This document shows, piece by piece, positions 24,516-33,007 of a stretch of 64,000 nucleotides of DNA. Within the stretch, counting starts at the first letter, position 1; each line of letters opens with the position of its first letter. Source of the stretch: Subtercola boreus (lineage in GTDB: Bacteria > Actinomycetota > Actinomycetes > Actinomycetales > Microbacteriaceae); the NCBI RefSeq assembly GCF_003399625.1, contig NZ_NBXA01000022.1:186001-250000 (forward strand), written 5' to 3'. Below the pieces are notes generated by a model that worked only from the letters and a program-made list of their open reading frames with translations, was not told where the DNA came from and ran no database searches. Made by a program: the position numbers and the translations under genes.

Positions 24516-25658
24516 CTATCGGGCCAGCGCCCGCACCGCACGGAAAGCCCGTCCCACGGCCCCGATCGTCTCCTCGATCTCCGGCGCGGTCGTCGAAGCG
24601 CCCAGTGTGAACCGCACGGCCGTCTGCGCCAGCGCCGGTTCGTACCCCAGCGCCAGCAAGACGTGCGACGGCTCATCGCTGCCCGCCGCACAGGCTGAAC
24701 CGCTGGAGCAGACGATGCCGTCCCGCTCCAGTTCGAGCAGCAGGGCCTCACCGCTCGTGCCGGGGAAGCAGAAGGAGGCGTTGCCGGGCAACCGGGCCGT
24801 CGGATGACCGGTGAGCCGGGCATCCGGAACACCGCTGAGCACACCGGCGATCAGCGCGTCGCGGAGCAGTGCGGTGCGGGACGCATCGACCGTGCGCGTC
24901 TGCTCGGCGAGCGTGAGAGCCACGGCAAGGCCCACCGCGCCCGCGACGTTCTCGGTGCCGGAGCGGTGACCGCGCTCCTGGCCTCCGCCGTGGAGCACAG
25001 GCTCGAGCGGCAGGCGGCCCCGGGTGAAGAGCACGCCCACGCCTTTCGGCGCGCCGAGTTTGTGGCCCGAGAAGCTCAGCGCGTCGACTCCGAGCTCCGC
25101 GACATCCAGCGACAACCAGCCGGCCGCCTGCACGGCGTCGGTGTGCAGCGGCACCCGCACCGCCCGGGCGATCCCGGCGAGCTCAGCGAGGCTCTGCACG
25201 GTGCCGACCTCGTTGTTCGCGAACATCACCGAGGCGAGGGTCGTCTGCGGGGTGACGAGGGCGGCGAAGTGTTCGCGATCGACGAGTCCTGTGCTGTCGA
25301 CCCCCACCTCATCGACGCGGAAGCCGTGGTGCCGGCGCAGGTAGTCCGCCGACTCGAGCACCGCCTCGTGCTCGATCGGCGTGATCACCAGGTGCCGGCC
25401 GCGCGGTGCGCCCAGTGCGATCCCCTTCACCGCGAGGTTGTCGGCTTCGGTGCCGCCCGACGTGAAGACGATCTCGCTGGAACGCGCGCCGAGCACGCGG
25501 GCGACGGATGCCCGGGCCTCCGCCAGGGCGTCAGCCGCGCGCTCGCCGAGCGAGTGGGTGCTCGACGGATTGCCGAAATCGCCGGTGAGGTAGGGCCACA
25601 TCGCCTCGAGCACCTCCCGGCGCACCGGGGTGGTGGCCGCCGAGTCGAGGTAGATCAC
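24516..25658 (-). CDS. nadS: Cysteine desulfurase of the NAD operon
   Basis: A 380-residue NifS/IscS-type PLP enzyme that releases sulfur from cysteine. PLP lysine K200 in SFSGHKLGAPKG, catalytic loop CSSGSACAAG (C323), substrate motif GTEADNLAV. The position at the end of nadA-nadB-nadC implies it supplies the [4Fe-4S] cluster of NadA, as proposed for NadS in Corynebacterium and NifS beside nadB in Bacillus. The GTG start overlaps the nadC stop (GTGA). The last codons lie in a short direct repeat (GCGCTATCGGGCCA twice). Confidence 0.9.
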   Translation of the reverse strand: MIYLDSAATTPVRREVLEAMWPYLTGDFGNPSSTHSLGERAADALAEARASVARVLGARSSEIVFTSGGTEADNLAVKGIALGAPRGRHLVITPIEHEAVLESADYLRRHHGFRVDEVGVDSTGLVDREHFAALVTPQTTLASVMFANNEVGTVQSLAELAGIARAVRVPLHTDAVQAAGWLSLDVAELGVDALSFSGHKLGAPKGVGVLFTRGRLPLEPVLHGGGQERGHRSGTENVAGAVGLAVALTLAEQTRTVDASRTALLRDALIAGVLSGVPDARLTGHPTARLPGNASFCFPGTSGEALLLELERDGIVCSSGSACAAGSDEPSHVLLALGYEPALAQTAVRFTLGASTTAPEIEETIGAVGRAFRAVRALAR

Positions 25659-26554
25659 GGCGCCGGAGTGGTGTGCGGCGCCGTCAGCGTCACATCGAGC
25701 CCCAGGTCGAGCGATCGCACGCTGTGGGTCAGCGCCCCCACCGAGATGATGTCGACCCCGGTGGCGGCGATGCCGGCCACCGTCCCCAGGTTCACCGAGC
25801 CGCTCGCCTCGACGATGGCGCGGCCGGCCACCTGCTCCACGCCTGCCCGCAGGTCGGCGAGCGAGAAGTTGTCGAGCATGATGGTGTCGACCCCGCCGGC
25901 CAGCACCGGCTCGATCTGTTCGAGCCGGTCGACCTCGGCCTCGAGGTGGGTGGTGTGGGAGAGCTGGGCGCGAACGGCGAGCAGGGCATCCGTCACCGAC
26001 AGCCCGCCCTGCGTGAGCACGGCCAGGTGGTTGTCCTTCGCCATCACCGCATCGCTCAGTGAGAAACGGTGGTTGTGACCGCCTCCGGAGCGCACAGCGT
26101 GGCGTTCGAAGACCCGGAGGCCGGGCGTGGTCTTCCGGGTGTCGACGATGCGGGCCCCTGTTCCGGCCGCGAGCGCCACATACTCCGCCGTCAGGGTGGC
26201 GATGCCGGAGAGCCGCTGCACGAAGTTCAGCGCGATCCGCTCGGACTGCAGCACCGACCGGGCCGACCCCGACACGGTGGCGAGGATCGCTCCCCGCTCG
26301 AACGCGGTGCCGTCGGGCACGAGCACCCGGGCCGTGACCGACTCGTCGACCAGACGGAAGGCCGCGGCGAAGACGTCTCCGCCGCTGAAGACGCCGGCCT
26401 CTCGTGCCACCAGCGCGGCGTGGGCGTGCGCGTCCGCGGGAAGAAGGGTCTGCGACGTCAGATCGCCCCAGGGCGCGTCTTCCTCGAGCGCCATCAGCAC
26501 CACGGGGTCGATCTGGCGCCGGGTGAGGGCGGGTGTTGCAGCTGTGACTGTCAT
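25655..26554 (-). CDS. nadC: Carboxylating nicotinate-nucleotide diphosphorylase
   Basis: A 299-residue quinolinate phosphoribosyltransferase (quinolinate plus PRPP gives nicotinate mononucleotide). Motifs: EDAPWGDLTSQTLLP, ERIALNFVQRLSGIATLT, DTRKTTPGLR, the His-rich GGGHNHRFSLSDAVMAKDNH, and EASGSVNLGTVAGIAATGVD. The ATG overlaps the nadB stop and the stop overlaps the nadS start, so it is embedded in a fully overlapping operon. Confidence 0.96.
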   Translation of the reverse strand: MTVTAATPALTRRQIDPVVLMALEEDAPWGDLTSQTLLPADAHAHAALVAREAGVFSGGDVFAAAFRLVDESVTARVLVPDGTAFERGAILATVSGSARSVLQSERIALNFVQRLSGIATLTAEYVALAAGTGARIVDTRKTTPGLRVFERHAVRSGGGHNHRFSLSDAVMAKDNHLAVLTQGGLSVTDALLAVRAQLSHTTHLEAEVDRLEQIEPVLAGGVDTIMLDNFSLADLRAGVEQVAGRAIVEASGSVNLGTVAGIAATGVDIISVGALTHSVRSLDLGLDVTLTAPHTTPAP

Positions 26555-28209
26555 AGGGTTTCGAGCACTCTCCGGTCGGAACGGGCGACGAGATGATGAC
26601 CGAACGCGTCATCGGTCTCCGGGAAGTCGGAACGGAAGTGCGCGCCGCGCGACTCCCGACGGGCGAGCGCCGCCGTGGTGGCGAGCCGGGCGAGCAGCAG
26701 CAGGTTGTCATCCTCGAGCACCCGGAAGGCGTCCGGCTCAGCCCTGCTGCCTGAAGTGCTGCTTCCGATGGTGCGTCCGGTTCCGGATGATCGCCCCTCG
26801 GCCCACGCCGCGAACTGTTCGAGCGCGTCGGCCAGCCGCGAACCGTCGCGGTGCACCCCCACGGCATCCCACATCAGCTGCTGCAGCGCATCGCGGCTGA
26901 ACGGTCGCGTCTCCGCCCGGCCTCGAAGAGACCCGAATCGTCCCTCCCGCTCGGGGATGGCGCGATCGGCGCCCCCGGCCCACGGCGCGGCACCGCCGCT
27001 CCACGCCGACGCGATCGCCGCCCCCGAGTCCGCCCCCGCCGCCGCCGCCGACCCCTGCAGGGCCTCGACCGCCCGCCAGGCGTACACAACCGACTCGAGC
27101 AGCGAGTTCGACGCCAGCCGGTTCGCGCCGTGCACGCCCGTGCACGCGGCCTCGCCCACCGCGTAGAGACCCGGGAGCGTCGTTCGCCCCCGGTCGTCGG
27201 TGCTCACGCCGCCCATCCAGTAGTGCGCCGCCGGTGTGACGCGGATCGGCTCCGTACCGGGGTCGACGCCGTTGCGGCGGCACGCGGCGGAGATGCTCGG
27301 AAACCGCTGGGCGAAGAACTCGGATCCGAGGCCGGTGGCGTCGAGCAGCACCCCGCGCCCGCCCTGCAGCTCCATCTGCCGCGCGATCGCCCGCGCCACG
27401 ACGTCGCGCGGAGCGAGTTCGGCGTCGGGGTGCGCGTCGAGCATGAACCGGTGGCCGTCCTCGGCGCGGAGCACAGCGCCTTCGCCCCGCACGGCCTCCG
27501 AGACGAGGAAGTTGCCGGGGGCATCCATCGACGTCGGGTGGAACTGGAAGAACTCCAGATCGGCGAGCTCGGCACCGGCCCGGTAGGCGGCAGCGACCCC
27601 GTCGCCGGTCGTCACCCGCGGGTTCGTGGTGTGGCTGTAGAGCTGCCCTGCTCCCCCGCTCGCGAGCACGACGGCATCGGCCCGAAGCGTTCGGCGTTCG
27701 CCCGAGCGCAGCACGACGTGCACTCCGGCGACCCTGCCGCCTTCGACGAGAAGGTCGCTCACGAAGGTGTCTTCGAGCAGAGTGGACGCGGTCCCCCGCA
27801 CCGCATCGACGAGCGCCCTCTCGACGGCGGAACCGGTCGCATCCCCGCCGGCGTGCAGGATGCGCGGAAACCCGTGCGCCGCTTCGAGTCCATGGGCGAG
27901 CACACCGCCCTCCCCGTCGAACTCGACGCCGAGCCGGATCAGATCGCGGATGCGGGCGGGACCCTCCGCGCAGAGCACCTCCACCGCAGCCCGCCGGTTC
28001 AGCCCGGCCCCGGCGGCGAGGGTGTCGGCGACGTGGGAGGCGACGGAATCCTCGGCAAACATCGCGGCCGCGATGCCGCCCTGCGCGTAACGGGTGTTGC
28101 TCTCGCCGAGCTCCGCCTTGGTGATCAGGGTCACCTCGTGGGTGCGGCTCGCCTCGATGGCGACCACCAGCCCCGCGATGCCGCTGCCGACCACCACGAG
28201 CGCACTCAC
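26551..28209 (-). CDS. nadB: L-aspartate oxidase
   Basis: A 552-residue FAD enzyme oxidising aspartate to iminoaspartate, the substrate of NadA. Dinucleotide-binding VVVGSGIAGLVVAIEAS at the N-terminus, NTRYAQGGIAAAM, a second FAD region in TLPGLYAVGEAACTGVHGA, and NRLASNSLLESVVYAW. A low-complexity Ala/Gly insertion follows (about 390-410, SAAAAGADSGAAIAS). Overlaps nadA (ATGA) and nadC. Corynebacterium glutamicum has the same operon without nadB, so this version is more complete. Confidence 0.96.
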   Translation of the reverse strand: MSALVVVGSGIAGLVVAIEASRTHEVTLITKAELGESNTRYAQGGIAAAMFAEDSVASHVADTLAAGAGLNRRAAVEVLCAEGPARIRDLIRLGVEFDGEGGVLAHGLEAAHGFPRILHAGGDATGSAVERALVDAVRGTASTLLEDTFVSDLLVEGGRVAGVHVVLRSGERRTLRADAVVLASGGAGQLYSHTTNPRVTTGDGVAAAYRAGAELADLEFFQFHPTSMDAPGNFLVSEAVRGEGAVLRAEDGHRFMLDAHPDAELAPRDVVARAIARQMELQGGRGVLLDATGLGSEFFAQRFPSISAACRRNGVDPGTEPIRVTPAAHYWMGGVSTDDRGRTTLPGLYAVGEAACTGVHGANRLASNSLLESVVYAWRAVEALQGSAAAAGADSGAAIASAWSGGAAPWAGGADRAIPEREGRFGSLRGRAETRPFSRDALQQLMWDAVGVHRDGSRLADALEQFAAWAEGRSSGTGRTIGSSTSGSRAEPDAFRVLEDDNLLLLARLATTAALARRESRGAHFRSDFPETDDAFGHHLVARSDRRVLETL

Positions 28210-29477
28210 GGCCGGGCCGCCAGCATCCGCTCGAGCGCCACCCGGGCGGGTGCCGCCACGCTCTCGTCGACCGAGATGCGGTTCAGCACCTCGCCGCCGA
28301 CGAGCGCCTCGAGCACCCAGGCCAGGTAGCCGGGGTGGATGCGGTACATCGTCGAGCAGGGGCAGACCACCGGGTCGAGGCAGAAGATCGTGTGCTCCGG
28401 ATGCTCGGCCGCCAGCCTCTGCACCATGTTGATCTCCGTGCCGATCGCGAAGACCTGGCCGGGTTCCGCCGCGAGAATCGCCTTCTGGATGTAGTCGGTC
28501 GAACCCGCCTCATCCGCCGCATCGACAACAGGCATCGGGCACTCGGGGTGCACGATCACGCGCACGCCCGGAAAGTCGGCACGCGCCTTCTCGATCTGGG
28601 CGACAGTGAACCGCTTGTGAACGGAGCAGAATCCGTGCCACAGGATGACCCGGGCATCCAGCACCGCCTGCTCGTCGTTGCCGCCGAGCGGCTTTCTCGG
28701 GTTCCACATCGGCATGCGCTCGAGCGGCACACCCATGGCCTTCGCGGTGTTGCGGCCGAGGTGCTGGTCGGGGAAGAAGAGCACGCGCTGGCCGCGCTCG
28801 AACGCCCACTCGAGCACCGTCGCAGCGTTCGAGGAGGTGCAGACGATGCCGCCGTGCTCGCCACAGAAACCCTTCAGCGCGGCGGAGGAGTTCATGTAGG
28901 TCACCGGGATGACCGGCACCCGCCCGCTCGCATCGGGCTCGGTTCCGTAGAGTTCCTCGAGCTGCTCCCAGCACTCGGTGACCGAGTCGATGTCGGCCAT
29001 GTCGGCCATCGAGCAGCCCGCCGCGAGGTTCGGCAGAATGACCTGCTGGTCGGCGTTCGAGACGATGTCGGCGGTCTCAGCCATGAAGTGCACCCCGCAG
29101 AAGACGATGGCCTCGGCGGCCGGCCGGCTGCGCGCAGCGTTCGCGAGCTGGAAGGAGTCGCCCACGAAGTCGGCATACTTCACGACCTCATCCCGCTGGT
29201 AGAAGTGACCGAGCACCACCACGCGGTCGCCGAGCGTCGCCTTCGCGGCCAGGATGCGCCGGTCGAGTTCTTCGTCTGTCGCGGTGCGGTACTCGGCCGG
29301 GATCTCGCCCTGGCGGGGAGTGTCCGCGGGAGCCACATCGGCCATCGACGACCCCGGACCGTAAGCCGGAACGGGCACGGCGTCGAAGTTCCACGGCGCA
29401 TCCTTCAGAGCCGGGCTGCAACTGGTGACGGCTCCGCCGGGGCGGATCAGGTTCAGGGTGGTGGCGACGGATGGCAT
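28206..29477 (-). CDS. nadA: Quinolinate synthase, [4Fe-4S]
   Basis: A 423-residue enzyme condensing iminoaspartate with DHAP to quinolinate. Three-fold repeated domains. Candidate cluster cysteines are in IVFCGVHFMAET, GIVCTSSN and DPVVCPCSTMYR. Other motifs are LGHFYQRDEVVKYAD and HPECPMPVV. The N-terminal extension of about 65 residues before the core is usual for actinobacteria. The ATG at 29477 has AAGGAG seven nt upstream. First structural gene after the NrtR-type regulator. The overlap with nadB indicates coupling. Confidence 0.95.
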   Translation of the reverse strand: MPSVATTLNLIRPGGAVTSCSPALKDAPWNFDAVPVPAYGPGSSMADVAPADTPRQGEIPAEYRTATDEELDRRILAAKATLGDRVVVLGHFYQRDEVVKYADFVGDSFQLANAARSRPAAEAIVFCGVHFMAETADIVSNADQQVILPNLAAGCSMADMADIDSVTECWEQLEELYGTEPDASGRVPVIPVTYMNSSAALKGFCGEHGGIVCTSSNAATVLEWAFERGQRVLFFPDQHLGRNTAKAMGVPLERMPMWNPRKPLGGNDEQAVLDARVILWHGFCSVHKRFTVAQIEKARADFPGVRVIVHPECPMPVVDAADEAGSTDYIQKAILAAEPGQVFAIGTEINMVQRLAAEHPEHTIFCLDPVVCPCSTMYRIHPGYLAWVLEALVGGEVLNRISVDESVAAPARVALERMLAARP

Positions 29478-29514
29478 GACGTGCTCCTTGCAGAAGACAG
29501 TGGCGGGGGGGGTG

Positions 29515-30198
29515 TCAGGCGTGTGGCAGCGGGCCGTTGTCGGCCAGGTCGAAAGACTCGTTGTAGCGGAAGAGCCGGGGCGGCCTGTGACGACCACCCG
29601 ACTGCCGCTCCTCCGTCGCGACGACGGATTTGGTGGCCTCGATCTGGCGCCGGAAGTTCGCCGGATCCAGAGGCCGCCCGAGCACCGCCTCGTACACCTC
29701 CCGCAGCTGCGCGAGCGTGAACCTCTCGCCCAGGAACGCGTGAGCGATACGGCTGTACTCCATCTTGTTGCGGAGCCGCCAGAGCGCGTAGCCGACGATT
29801 GCGTTGTGGTCGAAGGCGAGCTCCGGCAGGTCATCGGCCGGAAACCAGCGCACATTCTCCCCTTCCGCTGCCCGCTCGGCCTCCTCTGCCTCCACGAGCG
29901 CCCAGTAGACGATCGAGACGACCCGGGTGCCCGGAGAACGCTCGACCGTGCCGAACGCGTAGAGCTGCTCGAGGTACTGCGGAGTGAGCGCCGTTGTCTC
30001 CAGGAGGTTTCGCCCCGCCGCATCCGACAGGCTCTCGGATGCCCGGATCGGGCCGCCCGGAAGCGCCCACCTGCCCCCGAACGGTTCACGGATGCGTCGC
30101 ACGAGGGGGAGCCAGAGCGTCGCGGGGCTCTCCGCGCCCGTTTTGCGGAGCGCGAAGATCACGGTGGAGACCGCGAGCTGTGGCTGGGTGGAGAGCAT
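29515..30198 (-). CDS. nrtR: Nudix-related NAD transcriptional regulator (NrtR/NdnR type)
   Basis: About 227 residues: an N-terminal Nudix-like domain (LAVSTVIFALRK, GRWALPGGPIRASESLSDAA) whose Nudix box lacks a full set of catalytic glutamates, then a winged-helix C-terminus (about 150-215, AHAFLGERFTLAQLREVYEAV and FRRQIEATKSVV). This is the NrtR architecture: ADP-ribose or NAD-derived ligands release DNA. In Corynebacterium the equivalent NdnR represses nadA-nadC-nadS. Being first in this operon fits an autoregulated repressor. The ATG at 30198 is preferred. A TTG at 30231 in frame would include the candidate operator in the coding region. Confidence 0.85.
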   Translation of the reverse strand: MLSTQPQLAVSTVIFALRKTGAESPATLWLPLVRRIREPFGGRWALPGGPIRASESLSDAAGRNLLETTALTPQYLEQLYAFGTVERSPGTRVVSIVYWALVEAEEAERAAEGENVRWFPADDLPELAFDHNAIVGYALWRLRNKMEYSRIAHAFLGERFTLAQLREVYEAVLGRPLDPANFRRQIEATKSVVATEERQSGGRHRPPRLFRYNESFDLADNGPLPHA

Positions 30199-30215
30199 CT
30201 GCTGGATCCGGTCGA

Positions 30216-30239
30216 CTAAGTAAAGGTACAAATGACTAG
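30216..30239. promoter_or_regulatory. Candidate NrtR operator / promoter of the NAD operon
   Basis: An AT-rich interrupted inverted repeat with outer CTAAG ... CTAG and a central GGTAC, standing out from GC-rich surroundings and directly before the nrtR start. Symmetry is partial. Assignment to NrtR is by position only. Confidence 0.4.
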
Positions 30240-30555
30240 AACAGATGATACAACCCCCGTGGCCCTCTGCGCCACCGCGCCCACACGGAGTGAGAGAGGT
30301 TAGATCACGGCAGGGATCCCGTCAAGCCTCATCCCGGTGACTTGTGAGCCGTCGCCGAAGGGCGGATAGTTCATACCGACGCACCGCCGCTCCCCCCACG
30401 AAGGCGGTGCATCCGGAGTTCCCCTAGCGGTGACCGAGCGAGTTCTGACGCTCCGTGGCTGCGCGAATTCCCGCGGTCTGGCTCCCGGCAATCGGGTAGT
30501 CGGAGGCCAGGCCGCACTCCTCCCCGTCTCCTTTTGCGGGCCCTTCGACCGCGGC
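30232..30555. other. Intergenic region without recognised gene
   Basis: 324 nt between the start of nrtR and the end of the AraC-type gene. Apart from the AT-rich promoter end (30232-30260) no gene, repeat or clear hairpin is seen. Short frames here show no family or composition support. Confidence 0.5.
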
Positions 30556-31539
30556 TCAGCCGATGAGGGTGAGTCTGTCGATCGTGTCCTCGGGCGTGCC
30601 GAGCGGGCGGCCGGCAAGCAGTTCGCGCGGGGTGATCCCGTAACTCGCGCGGAGGGCGTGCCGAAGTTCCTTCACGCTCGAGAACCCCGCCTGCGCCGCG
30701 ATCTCTCCCACTGAGCGCGGCGCGTGCGAGGCGAGACGGAGTGCTGCCAGCGCAGTCTCCAGACGCTTCGCCCTGATCACCTCGGCGGGCCCCACACCCT
30801 GCGAGGAGAAGCTCCTCTGCAGGTGACGGAGAGAGACGCTCAGCAGCTCGGCGAGCACTTGCGGGGTGAAATCCGGATCGTGGGAGCGGCGGGCGATCAG
30901 AACCTCAGCCCGTGCTCGGAGACCCTGTGGGAGAACCTCGGCATCGGAGCGGTGACCGGCGCCCTCGAGGAAGAGTCCGGCCAGCAGCTGGGCAAGCACC
31001 ATCGTGGTGGCCTCGGTGGCCATCGGTCGCTCGCCTGCAGCGGCGAACTCCTCCATCAGCGCGAGGAGGAAGGCGAGGGCGGGACGACGCAGCCGCGATG
31101 CATCGGGAAAGCTGCCGATCCGCTCGGGAACGGTGACCCCGTGTGCGGCCAGCAGATCACGATGGATCGAGACCATGGCCACCCGCGACTTGACCAGGTT
31201 GACAGCCTCGACCTCTTCCCAGCCCGCCATGTAACCGGCCTGGCCCGGTTCGAACCGGAACGTCCGGCCGGCTTCGTACAGTTCGAAGATGCCCTGTCGG
31301 ACGAACACGATACTCACGAAGTCGCGCTGCTCCGGATCCCGACCCGAAGGCGAGATCTGCAGCGGGGTCTGCGCGACGTCGGTGATGATGACTCCGGGAA
31401 GCGACCACCGCCGCCCCCGTGCCTGGAAGTCTTCGGGTCTCTCCGACACGAGGTGCGGTCCGAGGGCGCGAAGACCCTCCACCCCCTCCAGCGTCCAGCG
31501 GGACGGCTGCACCTCTGTGAAGCCGGGTTCCTGCACCAT
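30556..31539 (-). CDS. AraC-family transcriptional regulator
   Basis: About 327 residues. The N-terminal cupin-like ligand domain (about 30-190; RRWSLPGVIITDVAQ, FELYEAGRTFRFEPGQAGYM) resembles AraC_binding_2-type regulators. The C-terminal double helix-turn-helix is seen in LAELLSVSLRHLQRSF and SVGEIAAQAGFSSVKELRHA with YGITPRELL. The start is uncertain: ATG 31539 or a GTG 24 nt upstream. The inducer and targets are unknown. Monocistronic, divergent from the LuxR-type regulator, and neither neighbour is an obvious enzyme target. Confidence 0.85.
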   Translation of the reverse strand: MVQEPGFTEVQPSRWTLEGVEGLRALGPHLVSERPEDFQARGRRWSLPGVIITDVAQTPLQISPSGRDPEQRDFVSIVFVRQGIFELYEAGRTFRFEPGQAGYMAGWEEVEAVNLVKSRVAMVSIHRDLLAAHGVTVPERIGSFPDASRLRRPALAFLLALMEEFAAAGERPMATEATTMVLAQLLAGLFLEGAGHRSDAEVLPQGLRARAEVLIARRSHDPDFTPQVLAELLSVSLRHLQRSFSSQGVGPAEVIRAKRLETALAALRLASHAPRSVGEIAAQAGFSSVKELRHALRASYGITPRELLAGRPLGTPEDTIDRLTLIG

Positions 31540-31759
31540 GGTGTCGTCTTTCACGCCCCGCACGGCCTGCTCACACGGTGCGGACTGGATCTGCTGAACC
31601 CCTCAGGCTCTCAGGTTACCCCCAGCGACATGCAAATGACCACTGGCGACCCTGCGGGGGACCGTTCGGACGGTCCTGCTCTGTTCGGGTGATAGTAAGT
31701 CAACTCGAAAGCCGACGTCGTACCCGCGACTCCAAGCGCGAGAGGAATGGGGGTTCCGA

Positions 31760-32524
31760 ATGAGATCCAGACGCTCGATGGTCATCATGGACGACCGTGC
31801 CGTGCTCGTGGAGGGAATCGCGACCGTTCTGCAGTTCACGCATCCCGAACTGCAGCTCTCGACCGGTTCTGAGGGCCTGGGCCACCTCGTGTCCGCATCC
31901 AGGCCGGCCCGCGCGTCCGACGGGGCCCCGGTTATCGTGGCGGGCGGATCCGCTCTGGCGACGCTCCCGGAGTCCCGTGCGCTGCAGGGTCTCATCGGTG
32001 CCGGCGCTGCGATTGTCGCCATCCTGGGCTGTTCGAACCAGGCCAGCGCGTACACCTTGAGGGCGGTCGGCGTGAGCGCGTTCGTCTGCGAGTCAGAGGG
32101 CATCAACGAGCTGTTGCGGGCCATCGAGAAGGTACTCGAGTGCTCGACGCACCTCTCCCCCGACGCCGAGGTGATCTTCTCCAAGCCCGCACGCCGGGCC
32201 CCCCGCCTCAGCCCCCGCGAACGCCAGATCGTGCTGCTCTACCTCTCGGAGAACGACTGGAGCGTCGACGACGTCGCCCGCATGCTGCAGATCAGCGCGC
32301 AGACGGTGCGCTCGCACCTCGCCAGGCTCCGTAGCCACTTCACCGCCGCAGGATTCACGGTGCGGAACAGGCTAGAACTCCGACAGGCCCTCGTCGAGAT
32401 CGGGGTTCTCGAAGCCGGCACACCGGTCGCCCCGTATGCCCTTCCCGCCGCCCAGTCCGCTCCGCGGGGCCTCAGCCGGTTCCGCTACGCCGACGACACC
32501 GCGCCCACCACGAAGGCCGGCTGA
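31760..32524 (+). CDS. LuxR/NarL-type regulator with degenerate receiver domain
   Basis: 254 residues. The C-terminal LuxR helix-turn-helix (about 150-205) is clear: LSPRERQIVLLYLSENDWSV followed by ISAQTVRSHLARLRSHF. The N-terminal part (1-125) has a receiver-like pattern beginning MVIMDDRAVLVEGI, keeping the acidic pair, but the position expected to hold the phosphoacceptor Asp reads APVIVAGGSALA, with no Asp. It is therefore probably phosphorylation-independent, like other atypical actinobacterial response regulators. A Pro/Arg-rich tail follows. AGAGGA precedes the ATG. No histidine kinase gene is adjacent. Confidence 0.82.
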   Translation: MRSRRSMVIMDDRAVLVEGIATVLQFTHPELQLSTGSEGLGHLVSASRPARASDGAPVIVAGGSALATLPESRALQGLIGAGAAIVAILGCSNQASAYTLRAVGVSAFVCESEGINELLRAIEKVLECSTHLSPDAEVIFSKPARRAPRLSPRERQIVLLYLSENDWSVDDVARMLQISAQTVRSHLARLRSHFTAAGFTVRNRLELRQALVEIGVLEAGTPVAPYALPAAQSAPRGLSRFRYADDTAPTTKAG

Positions 32525-32585
32525 GCGAGGGCGCCGAACTGTGGCGCCGAGCTGTGGTGCCGAGTGATGGTCTAACATCGCAGGT

Positions 32586-32933
32586 GTGACAGCAGCAGGC
32601 GGAATCGATCCCGACGTGGCACCGAGTGGAACCGACTGCGTCGAGTGCGACGCTCAGGGGCTCTGGTGGTTCCATCTCCGCCGGTGCGCCGAATGCGGGC
32701 ATGTCGGCTGCTGCGACGATTCCCTGGCCAAGCATGCGACTGCCCACTTCCGCGAGACGGGGCACCCTGTCATCCAGAGCTTCGAACCGGGTGAGACCTG
32801 GATGTTCGACTACCGCACCGAGGCGGTCTTCGAGGGTCCGTCGCTCGCCGCACCGACCCATCATCCCCTCGGCCAGACCACGCCCGGCCCTGCCGATCGC
32901 GTGCCCACCGACTGGGAATCGCAGCTCGGCTGA
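32586..32933 (+). CDS. UBP-type zinc-finger protein
   Basis: 115 residues holding one ZnF-UBP domain: C18-x2-C21, LWWFHLRRCAECGHVGCCDD, then HATAHFRETGHPV and WMFDYRTE. In eukaryotes this domain binds the ubiquitin C-terminus. Free-standing bacterial versions occur in actinobacteria with unknown ligands. The His/Cys spacing is intact, so zinc binding is expected. TAACAT (32573-32578) lies seven nt before the GTG, suggesting a leaderless mRNA. The C-terminus (85-115) is Pro-rich and disordered. Confidence 0.85.
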   Translation: MTAAGGIDPDVAPSGTDCVECDAQGLWWFHLRRCAECGHVGCCDDSLAKHATAHFRETGHPVIQSFEPGETWMFDYRTEAVFEGPSLAAPTHHPLGQTTPGPADRVPTDWESQLG

Positions 32934-33007
32934 TGGCAGGAGGTTCGCCGACCACCTGACGCGCGGACGGATCGGCTGGAACGTCGTGTCGAGCGACATG
33001 CAGACCG

